From Kibdelosporangium aridum (lineage in GTDB: Bacteria > Actinomycetota > Actinomycetes > Mycobacteriales > Pseudonocardiaceae), in the NCBI RefSeq assembly GCF_900176515.1, contig NZ_FWXV01000003.1:930001-994000 (forward strand): a stretch of 64,000 bases of DNA, read 5' to 3'. Position 1 is the first letter of the stretch, and each line of letters begins with the position of its first letter. Shown one piece after another: positions 17,196 to 24,081 of the stretch. The translations under genes and the position numbers were made by a program. The notes below the pieces were generated by a model, which made no database searches, was not told where the DNA came from, and was given only the letters and a program-made list of their open reading frames with translations.

Positions 17196-17999
17196 ATGGG
17201 CACACCGGGGCTTCCGAACTACCACGGCAGGCAATTGCTGCGTGAACTCAAACGACTGCGTGAGCTCGCGGACATGACGCAGGAAGAAGCCGGCCGGAAA
17301 CTGCATCTCACTCTGCAGAAGCTCAGCCGGATCGAGAACGGGCAACTGCCCGGATACCACGAGCTTCGCGCGATGCTCCGGCTTTACGGAGTGGCGCCCC
17401 AGGAGTGGCAACCGCGGCTGGAACTGTGGGAGCGAGCGCGAAAACGGGGCTGGTGGCGTGCTTTCGGGCTGAAGGACTCCAGTTACGTCTGTATGGAACA
17501 CGAGGCAGCGCGGGCATTCGAGTTCTCACTGGGTTTGCTGCCCGCGCTTCTGCAGACCGAGCGATATGCCAGGGCCAGCCTGCGGCACGTCGACGACGTC
17601 GAGGCCGCGGTGAGTGTCCGGATCAGACGTCAACGTCGCCTTTTCGAGGAGGAGAACCCGTTGGTGCTGCACGCGCTGGTCCACGAACCGACCTTGCAGC
17701 AAGGGGTTGACCGGGAACAGCTGCTGCTGTTGGCCGAGCGCGCCCAGCTGCCGAACGTCACGCTCCAGATCGTGCCGCAGTCGGCGGGTTTGCACGACGG
17801 GCTGGACGGGTCGATGACGCTGCTGGAATTCACCGACCCGCACGAACCGGACGTCGTCTGCACGGAGTCCGTCCTCGGCCTCGCTCAGTCACAGGACATC
17901 GGCAAGACAGCGGCTGCCCGGCGCCGTCTCGACCGGCTGACCACGCTCGCGCTTACCCCGGAGGACTCTTTGGACACCATCAAAGCCTTGATCTGGTGA
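17196..17999 (+). CDS. XRE-family regulator with DUF5753-like domain
   Basis: 267 aa. N-terminal XRE HTH (MTQEEAGRKLHLTLQKLSRIENG, about residues 26-50), then the DUF5753-type ligand domain (about 90-260: LLPALLQTERYARA, LVHEPTLQQGV, LLLLAERAQLPNVTLQIVP). Start ATG 17196 lies 6 nt after a TACCGT hexamer; an upstream frame extension through the promoter is rejected. Such regulators are abundant in actinomycetes and often sit next to a DUF397 partner, which is missing here. It is divergent from the NACHT gene with a 95-nt gap, so control of that gene is possible but unproven. Confidence 0.9.
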   Translation: MGTPGLPNYHGRQLLRELKRLRELADMTQEEAGRKLHLTLQKLSRIENGQLPGYHELRAMLRLYGVAPQEWQPRLELWERARKRGWWRAFGLKDSSYVCMEHEAARAFEFSLGLLPALLQTERYARASLRHVDDVEAAVSVRIRRQRRLFEEENPLVLHALVHEPTLQQGVDREQLLLLAERAQLPNVTLQIVPQSAGLHDGLDGSMTLLEFTDPHEPDVVCTESVLGLAQSQDIGKTAAARRRLDRLTTLALTPEDSLDTIKALIW

Positions 18000-18003
18000 C
18001 TGT

Positions 18004-19284
18004 TCAGGCGCTGAGCGCCACGGAGTCCCATCGGCGCTGCCTGATCCGCACGGGAACGTCCTCGCCGCGGGCTTGCGCGGCGAACACCTCGGCTCTGGCG
18101 CGCAGCCACCATATGGCGGTGCGCCAGATTCCCAATGCCATCAACGCGCCAGACACTAGCAACGCGTATGTGAACGAGTTGGTGATGTCCAGGACCAGCC
18201 CAATACCCAGAGCGGCAAGGGTTGCTGCGAGGAATCCGCCGACGTTGACCACGCCGCTCGCCGTGCCCACGCGTGTCAGTGGGTTGTAGTCACGGGCGAT
18301 GGAGAAACCGATGGCGGACAACGGCAGTCCAAGGGCGATCACGCCGAACACGAAACCGAGCAGCACGGGCGGCATCGGGCTGATCAGCAACACCGCCCAG
18401 AGACCGACCGCCGCGACGAGATACCCGGCGATGAGAAGCATCCGCAGTTCGGGACGACGGCCGATCACCGCACCGATCAGCGGCCCGCTTGTGATCGTCA
18501 CGATCACCATCACGCCGAGTACCGAACTCGCCGCGCGCTCGGAAAGCCCGTGGGCAGCAACGAGATATGGGAAGCCCCACAGCAACGCGAGTACCGCGGG
18601 CAATTGCATTGTGGCGAAGTGCACCCAGAACCCAAGCCGTGTTCCGGGAGTACGCCACGTGTCGCGCACATTCCGGGCCACCGCGCGGATGTTCATCACT
18701 TCGCCGCGCGGCGCTGGGCCGTCAGGTGTGTCCTTCAAGCGGGACGCGACCAACGCGTACCCGGCCGTCGCCAGTCCGGCGATCAGGAACGTCGTTGTCC
18801 AGCCCGCGTCGTGCAGCAGCAGCGTCAACGGCACGGTCGCTGCGAGGTTGCCGAGGCCGCCGAGCGCCGCGGTGAACGAGACCACTAGCGAGTACTGCCG
18901 CGCGGAGAAGTGCGCGGATGTCAGGCGGAGCAGGCTGATGAACGTCATCGCATCGCCGGAACCCAGTACCGCACGGGCGACCAAGGCGAGCGGATACGAC
19001 GTCGCGACCGCGAACAACACTTGGCCGGTCCCCATCAGCAACGCCGCCGTGACAAGCACTTTGCGTGGGCCGAACCGGTCGACCAAGAGTCCTGTCGGTA
19101 CCTGCATCACCGCGTACACAAGCAGTTGCAGCACGGTGAACGTGCCGAGCGCGGCCGGTCCGACCCCGAACCGTTCCGTCGCTTCAAGACTGGCCACCGC
19201 GAGCGAACCGCGGTGGAAGACCGCCGCCATGTAGACGACCACTGCCGTTCCCCAGATCACCCACGCCTTGGTGGCGGCGCGCAC
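18004..19284 (-). CDS. MFS transporter
   Basis: 426 aa with twelve hydrophobic segments. The N-terminal half has the MFS loop motif PTGLLVDRFGPRKVLV between helices 2 and 3. The second half begins after a hydrophilic loop near residue 200. Substrate not predictable from sequence. GTG start with GAGAGGGG upstream. It follows the MATE gene on the same strand after 38 nt that contain a possible operator, so read-through from the MATE gene and separate control are both possible. Confidence 0.9.
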   Translation of the reverse strand: MRAATKAWVIWGTAVVVYMAAVFHRGSLAVASLEATERFGVGPAALGTFTVLQLLVYAVMQVPTGLLVDRFGPRKVLVTAALLMGTGQVLFAVATSYPLALVARAVLGSGDAMTFISLLRLTSAHFSARQYSLVVSFTAALGGLGNLAATVPLTLLLHDAGWTTTFLIAGLATAGYALVASRLKDTPDGPAPRGEVMNIRAVARNVRDTWRTPGTRLGFWVHFATMQLPAVLALLWGFPYLVAAHGLSERAASSVLGVMVIVTITSGPLIGAVIGRRPELRMLLIAGYLVAAVGLWAVLLISPMPPVLLGFVFGVIALGLPLSAIGFSIARDYNPLTRVGTASGVVNVGGFLAATLAALGIGLVLDITNSFTYALLVSGALMALGIWRTAIWWLRARAEVFAAQARGEDVPVRIRQRRWDSVALSA

Positions 19285-19304
19285 GCGGACCCCTCTCCGG
19301 TCAA

Positions 19305-19326
19305 TTAGATAGCCAACCTATGCTAA
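19305..19326. promoter_or_regulatory. candidate operator in front of the MFS gene
   Basis: Imperfect inverted repeat TTAG-AT-AG / CT-AT-G-CTAA around a CCAAC centre, with one bulged base. It overlaps the MATE stop codon and lies about 20 nt upstream of the MFS start. AT-rich compared with its surroundings. A GntR/MarR-like repressor site is conceivable; no regulator gene is adjacent. Confidence 0.3.
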
Positions 19327-20615
19327 CGAACCGCTCCCACCACAGCCCACCTGCCGGAACGTGTGCGCAGCACCACAGCGACGAGCCGGATCACCATGAA
19401 CGCGGCCAGTCCCGTCCAGATCCCAGCCAGTCCCCAGCCGAAGAACATCGACAGCCAGATGAACGGCAGGAAGCCGACGATCGCCGCCAGCAGCGTGGCG
19501 TTGCGCATGAACGCCGCGTCACCCGCGCCGAGCAGCACACCGTCGAGTGCGAACACCACACCCGCGATCGGCTGCAGCGCGACGAAGAACCACCACGCGT
19601 TCGGGATCTCGGCCAGTACGGAAGCGTCCGGCGTGAACACCCTGGGCAATATCCCGGCCAGTGCGGCGAAGACCACACCGAGCAGGCAGCCGAAGATCAG
19701 CCCGTACCCGGTGACCTGCCAAGCGATCTTGTGCGCCTGCCGGTCGTCCTCGGCGCCCAACGCCTCCCCTACCAACGACTGCGCCGCGATCGCGAGCGAG
19801 TCCAGGACGAGCGCGAGGAACGTCCACAACTGCAGGACGACTTGGTGCGCGCCGACCGCGGCGGTCGAGGTGTGCGCCGCGACCGTCGTCGCCGAGATGA
19901 AGCACGCCTGGAAGGCCAGGCTGCGGACCACCAGATCGCGTCCCAGCCCCAGTTGCGCCCGCATCTTGCCGAACTCCGGTTTGAGCGACACCTTCTCGAC
20001 GATCAACGCGCGGACGAACATCGCGCCCGAGATCACCTGCGCGACCACGTTGGCGATCGCGGAGCCGTCCAGCCCCATGCCGGCCACGTGCACCAGGATC
20101 GGGCACAGCACCGCCGACAAAGCATTGCCCGCCAAGACATATCGCAACGGGCGAACGGTGTCCTGAACACCACGCATCCAGCCGTTGCCCGCCATCGTGA
20201 TCAAGATGAACGGCACGCCGAACAAGGCGATCCGCAGCCAGCCGACAGCGGCGTCGGCGACTTCCGGCGAACCGGACAGCAAGTCGGCGACCGGCCGGGC
20301 GAACACTTGCCCCGCGACGATCAGCACAAGTCCGACGCAGACCGCCAGCCACGTCGCCTGCACGCCTTCGGCGACCGCATCGGCCCGCCTGCCCGCGCCG
20401 TGCAACCGGGCGACTCGCGCGGTTGTGCCGTACGACAGGAAGGTCATCTGGGTCGAGACCTGCGCGAGCACGATTCCCGCCACCGACAGGCCCGCCAGGG
20501 GTACCGCGCCGAGATGGCCGACCACGGCGGTGTCGACCAGCAGGTAAAGCGGCTCGGCCGCGAGCACGCCCAACGCCGGGACGGCAAGCGAGAGCAAGCG
20601 CCGAAGCGGCGTCAC
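19323..20615 (-). CDS. MATE family efflux transporter (DinF type)
   Basis: 430 aa, twelve membrane segments in two six-helix halves. MATE/DinF signature regions: LAVPALGVLAAEPLYLLVDTAVVGHLG at the N-terminus and GAHQVVLQLWTFLALVLDS in the second half. It exports cationic or toxic organic compounds with H+ or Na+ antiport. In related genomes dinF lies near the DHH phosphoesterase of the infB-rbfA cluster; here the DHH gene is also near but on the opposite strand. Confidence 0.93.
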   Translation of the reverse strand: MTPLRRLLSLAVPALGVLAAEPLYLLVDTAVVGHLGAVPLAGLSVAGIVLAQVSTQMTFLSYGTTARVARLHGAGRRADAVAEGVQATWLAVCVGLVLIVAGQVFARPVADLLSGSPEVADAAVGWLRIALFGVPFILITMAGNGWMRGVQDTVRPLRYVLAGNALSAVLCPILVHVAGMGLDGSAIANVVAQVISGAMFVRALIVEKVSLKPEFGKMRAQLGLGRDLVVRSLAFQACFISATTVAAHTSTAAVGAHQVVLQLWTFLALVLDSLAIAAQSLVGEALGAEDDRQAHKIAWQVTGYGLIFGCLLGVVFAALAGILPRVFTPDASVLAEIPNAWWFFVALQPIAGVVFALDGVLLGAGDAAFMRNATLLAAIVGFLPFIWLSMFFGWGLAGIWTGLAAFMVIRLVAVVLRTRSGRWAVVGAVR

Positions 20616-20682
20616 AGGCTTTCCCCTCGGTAAGGTGTGTTATCCGGTTTGACCCCTGACAGCATAGGTGTAAGGACCGCTC

Positions 20683-21252
20683 GTGGACAATGCCGATTAC
20701 ATGGACGTGGCCGTGAGATTGGCCAACGCCGCCCTGACGGACGTTTCCGCACTTCAGGAGGCATTGCACGAGGAACCCTGGTGGGCCACCCGGGTCACTT
20801 CCGAGGACTTGGCCGCCCTGCGACCGGTCGCCGATGGCCTGCGTACGGCTTTCGCCGCCGCGGTCGCCGACGACACCCCAGGCGTCAGCTCGGCGGTGAA
20901 CGCTCTGCTGGAGGCCTATCCGCTGCGGCCTCGGCTGTCGGCAGGACACGATGCCGAACCGAACTGGCACATCCACGTCGCCGACCCGGACGAGCCGCCC
21001 GCGACCGAAGTCGCTGCCGCGGCCGCGTGGGGAATCGCGCACGGCATCGTCCGGTACGGCCTGTCGCGCTGGGGTCAGTGCGCGGACGCGAACTGCGAGA
21101 ACTACTTCCTGGACACGTCGACCAACCGGGCGAAGCGGTATTGCTCGCCACGGTGCGCCAACCGTGTGCACGTCGCCGCGCACCGTTCACGCCAACGTTC
21201 GACTGGTTCGAGAGCTTCGTTGAACGATCTAGAGCGCGACGCCCTACGCTGA
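20683..21252 (+). CDS. CGNR-type zinc-finger regulator (CANR variant)
   Basis: 189 aa. N-terminal stress/DUF1470-like helical region and a C-terminal zinc finger with two Cys pairs: CADANC...YCSPRCANRVHVAAHR. Family members read CGNR; here Gly is Ala. Proposed DNA-binding regulators of unknown target. GTG 20683 follows TAAGGA (20671-20676) by 6 nt, with TTGACC (20649-20654) as -35, so probably leaderless. Divergent from the MATE gene; the DHH gene follows after 5 nt. Confidence 0.88.
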   Translation: MDNADYMDVAVRLANAALTDVSALQEALHEEPWWATRVTSEDLAALRPVADGLRTAFAAAVADDTPGVSSAVNALLEAYPLRPRLSAGHDAEPNWHIHVADPDEPPATEVAAAAAWGIAHGIVRYGLSRWGQCADANCENYFLDTSTNRAKRYCSPRCANRVHVAAHRSRQRSTGSRASLNDLERDALR

Positions 21253-21257
21253 AGCGT

Positions 21258-22229
21258 GTGAGTGATCTCAAGGGCGCTATCGAACTGCTGCAGACGGCCA
21301 CCGACGTGACCCTGCTGGCGCACGTCAACCCGGACGCGGACGCGCTCGGCAGCGCACTGGGCCTTGGCCTGGCGCTCCACCGCCGCGGCGCCACCGTACG
21401 GGTGTCCTTCAGTTCACCCGACGAAGTGCCGGAAACGTTGCTGCCCTTGGATTACGCGAACCTGCTGGTGCCCGCGTCCGAGGTGCCCGAGGTCGCGCCC
21501 TTGGTGATCGCGCTGGACACCGGCAGCGTCGCCCGGCTCGGCAAGCTCGGCGATCGCGTCGCCAACACGATTGCCGCGGGCGGGCAGGTGCTCGTCGTCG
21601 ATCATCACGCGTCGAACACGTATTACGGCACCCACCACGTGGTCAACGAGCACGCCGTCGCCACTGCGGCGCTCGTTGCCGAACTGCTGGACGCGATGGG
21701 TGTGGAGCTTGATTTCGAGCTGGCTTCGTGCGTGTACGCGGGGCTTGTCACCGACTCGGGGTCGTTCCGGCGGGCGACACCGGAGACGCACCAGCTCGCG
21801 GCTCGGCTGCTGGAAGCGGGCGTCGACCCGGACAAGACCGCGCGCTCGTTGATGGAAGCGCATCCTTTCGCTTTCCTGCCAATGCTTGCCGCGGTTCTCG
21901 GCCGGACGAAGCTGGACACGTCCGCGGCGGGCGGGCGAGGCGTCGTGTACACGTACGTGACGCTGGCGGACGCGGCGGACGTCCGAGCCGAAGAAGTCGA
22001 GTCCGTCGTCGACATCGTGCGGACCACACAAGAGGCCGAAGTCGCCGTGGTGTTCAAGGAGATCGAGCCCTTGTCGTGGTCGGTCTCACTCCGCTCGGTG
22101 TCCGATGTGGACGTTCAGGAGGTCGCGGTCGCGCTGGGCGGCGGCGGTCACCGGCGAGCGGCCGGGTACGTCGCCGAAGGCCCGGTCGAACCGTTGATCG
22201 AGACGTTGCTGGCTACGCTGTCGCGCTGA
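21258..22229 (+). CDS. DHH-family phosphoesterase, NrnA-like (nanoRNase/pAp phosphatase)
   Basis: 323 aa. Motifs in order: HVNPDADALGSALG (DxD), VLVVDHHASN (DHH), GLVTDSGSFR, and the DHHA1 motif GGGGHRRAAGY near the end. It degrades nanoRNA and/or dephosphorylates 3'-phosphoadenosine 5'-phosphate using Mn2+. GTG 21258 is taken, 7 nt after TACGCT; longer frames run antisense-like through the CGNR gene. In many actinobacteria this gene follows rbfA; here it is about 10 kb away and inverted relative to rbfA. Confidence 0.93.
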   Translation: MSDLKGAIELLQTATDVTLLAHVNPDADALGSALGLGLALHRRGATVRVSFSSPDEVPETLLPLDYANLLVPASEVPEVAPLVIALDTGSVARLGKLGDRVANTIAAGGQVLVVDHHASNTYYGTHHVVNEHAVATAALVAELLDAMGVELDFELASCVYAGLVTDSGSFRRATPETHQLAARLLEAGVDPDKTARSLMEAHPFAFLPMLAAVLGRTKLDTSAAGGRGVVYTYVTLADAADVRAEEVESVVDIVRTTQEAEVAVVFKEIEPLSWSVSLRSVSDVDVQEVAVALGGGGHRRAAGYVAEGPVEPLIETLLATLSR

Positions 22230-23034
22230 TCCGCTCGCCGACGAACGTCAGCACCTCGGGCATGACCGGCTTCCAGTAGTCCTGCGTGTGCCCGCCCGGG
22301 GTGATCACGGCCTTGGCTGGTTTTGTCTGGTTGATCAGGGCTTTGGTAACGGTGATGCAGGAATCGCTCGCACCGCACCAAACTCCGAGCGGTACACCCG
22401 CGAGGTCGTTGGTGTGCCTGAGCGGTTCGTTGGCCTCCCAGTGCGCCTGGTCGGCGAACACCCGCTTGGACTTGGCCGTCGGCCAGTCACGGAACAACGC
22501 CGGGCTGATGGCCACAACGGCCTTGAGGTCCTTGCGGGTGCGCCCGAACCGCAGCGCACCGAAAGCACCCATCGAGATGCCGAACGCGGCCTGGATCGGC
22601 CCGAGTTCCTCAAGCAGCATCTTCTGCGGGTTGTCGCCTGGTTTCCCGTCCACCCAATAGGTCTCGGAACCGCCATCGACAGCGACGACCGCGAACGGCT
22701 TGACGCCGGCCTGCACGACCTGGGTCAGGGATTTCTGGACGTCCAGCCGGACCATCCAGCTCGCGTCCTCCCCACGACCATGGAGTGCGACGCATTTCGG
22801 CAGGTCATCGGGGTTGTGACCGTCCGGCGCCATCGTGATCACCGTGACGTCACGGCCACGCGCCTTCGACGTGAGCTTCGTGTTCACGACCGATTTCACT
22901 GATGTCGTGGTCGGCGGTGATGGCGGTGACGGTGGCGGGGTTGTGACGCTTGGGCGCTGGTTCTCGACGGTCGTGCAGGCACTGACCGCCAGGCCGGTCA
23001 TGCCCAGGATCACTGTTCGTCTCGACAACCCCAC
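22213..23034 (-). CDS. secreted alpha/beta-hydrolase esterase, predicted lipoprotein
   Basis: 273 aa. Signal with an RR pair (SRRTVILG), hydrophobic core and lipobox AVSAC near residue 20, then a Pro/Thr-rich linker and an esterase domain. Nucleophile elbow GISMGAFG, a downstream acidic region and the catalytic His in PGGHTQDYW near the end resemble the esterase D / antigen 85 superfamily. Probably anchored outside the cell membrane and hydrolysing an acyl ester; substrate unknown. Its 3' end overlaps the DHH gene by 17 nt tail to tail. Confidence 0.87.
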   Translation of the reverse strand: MGLSRRTVILGMTGLAVSACTTVENQRPSVTTPPPSPPSPPTTTSVKSVVNTKLTSKARGRDVTVITMAPDGHNPDDLPKCVALHGRGEDASWMVRLDVQKSLTQVVQAGVKPFAVVAVDGGSETYWVDGKPGDNPQKMLLEELGPIQAAFGISMGAFGALRFGRTRKDLKAVVAISPALFRDWPTAKSKRVFADQAHWEANEPLRHTNDLAGVPLGVWCGASDSCITVTKALINQTKPAKAVITPGGHTQDYWKPVMPEVLTFVGERISATA

Positions 23035-23043
23035 ACAGCCAAG

Positions 23044-23853
23044 CTACCCGGTCGTGACCTTGCCGGTTTCGAGGAACGTCTTCAGGTCGGACAGCAGCTC
23101 AGGCCACCCGCCGCTTTGCGGCAGCTGACCGCTGACGGCCTTGTGCATCATGCTGCCGTGGTCGAAGTCGTCGTGGATGACGGTCAGTTTGACCTGGCGA
23201 TCGGTGGGTTCGATCACGAACGTGACCTTGGACTGGCGTTCCTTGGCGTACTCGGCGAGCTGCTCCTCGGTCCAGCCGAACACCTCGGCGTGCATGGACT
23301 GGAACGTGTGCCAGGTGTAGGAAAGCCTGCTGTACGGCTCGGCTTCCAGCACGACCTGGCCGTGATCCTCGATCGGGCCGCCGTCCTCGTACTGCAGGTC
23401 GACGCGTGAGCCGACCTGCCAGTCGGAGACCAGCGCGAGCCCGCCCCAGTACTCGCGGATGAACTTCGGCTCGGTCAGCGCCTGCCAGAGCTTCTCGGGG
23501 GTAGTGCTGATGTACGTGGTGTAGACGAACTCGGGCTTGTCCATGGGGTCCAGCTCCAATGCGGTCTTCAAGTCGGCGAGCACCTGCACGCGACCCCGGT
23601 GGTACTGGTTGATCCACCGGTCGGCGATGGCGTTGATCGGCTCGGCGTTGAGGTAGTGCAGCTTTTCCCGGCCACGCCGCACAGTCGTGACCAAGTTGGC
23701 GCTGATCAGGACGGCCAGGTGCTTGCTGACGGATTGCCTGGCCATATCCAGGCCGCCACACAGCTCCCGCAACGTCTGACCGGTGCGCTGGTTGAGGCTG
23801 TCGAGCAACCGCCTCCGGCTCGGATCAGCCAGTGCCCGAAATACCTCATCCAT
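23044..23853 (-). CDS. ArsR-SRPBCC fusion regulator
   Basis: 269 aa. Residues 1-90 are an ArsR winged helix (FRALADPSRRRLLDSL, RQSVSKHLAVL). Residues about 105-265 are an AHSA1/SRPBCC ligand domain (TTPEKLWQALTEPKFIREYWGG ... GGWPELLSDLKTFLETG). This fuses what are two genes at 8626-9868, so ligand binding could directly change DNA binding (inference). Start ATG 23853 is chosen over ATG 23868 because GAGG lies 7 nt upstream. A strong promoter with paired operators lies just upstream, which suggests autoregulation. Confidence 0.92.
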   Translation of the reverse strand: MDEVFRALADPSRRRLLDSLNQRTGQTLRELCGGLDMARQSVSKHLAVLISANLVTTVRRGREKLHYLNAEPINAIADRWINQYHRGRVQVLADLKTALELDPMDKPEFVYTTYISTTPEKLWQALTEPKFIREYWGGLALVSDWQVGSRVDLQYEDGGPIEDHGQVVLEAEPYSRLSYTWHTFQSMHAEVFGWTEEQLAEYAKERQSKVTFVIEPTDRQVKLTVIHDDFDHGSMMHKAVSGQLPQSGGWPELLSDLKTFLETGKVTTG

Positions 23854-23870
23854 GCTTCTACCTCGCATAC

Positions 23871-23921
23871 GCAGCCGTTCAGCTGCCTTTCACAATAGGC
23901 AGCCATCCGGCTGCATGTCAA
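23871..23921 (-). promoter_or_regulatory. promoter with two palindromic operators for the ArsR-SRPBCC fusion
   Basis: TTGACA (23921-23916), an 18-nt spacer and TATTGT (23897-23892) on the minus strand. The spacer holds the palindrome GCAGCC-ATCC-GGCTGC. A second related one (GCAGC-N6-GCTGC, 23871-23886) lies just after the -10. The two 17-nt arms are also mirror images of each other apart from their centres. This places one dimer site between -35 and -10 and one at the transcription start, an ideal layout for repression. Confidence 0.75.
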
Positions 23922-23950
23922 CCCGGCTGTCCGCAGCGACAGCTCGCGGC

Positions 23951-24032
23951 CCGAAACTGTCGTACCCCTGCCGTAGTGTTGAAATTGGGGGTTCCCCAGG
24001 CAGGAATTGCTGGTGCGGAGGGGGCTGCGCTG
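23951..24032. repeat. dispersed element copy A (PafBC-like core plus palindrome)
   Basis: 82 nt that match 30373-30453 at about three quarters of positions by hand alignment with one gap. Both copies share TGTCGTAC, an 8-nt gap, TAG at the -10 position (TAGTGT here), GAAAT, a G-run/C-run inverted repeat, and a conserved GGTGCGG-N-GGGGGCTGC end. The core resembles the damage promoter motif at 24053-24075. No protein-coding potential is evident. Confidence 0.65.
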
Positions 24033-24052
24033 ATGGGTGGCGCCGACCGGGA

Positions 24053-24075
24053 CTGTCGGTGGGTACCGCTAGCTT
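24053..24075 (+). promoter_or_regulatory. PafBC/RecA-independent DNA-damage-type promoter of the SNF2 gene
   Basis: CTGTCGGTG, exactly 8 nt, then TAGCTT. This fits the mycobacterial RecA/LexA-independent promoter motif (TTGTCRGTG-N8-TANNNT), which is bound by PafBC, in all but the first base. The -10 ends 6 nt before GTG 24082, giving a leaderless message. Confidence 0.75.
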
Positions 24076-24081
24076 GTGATC

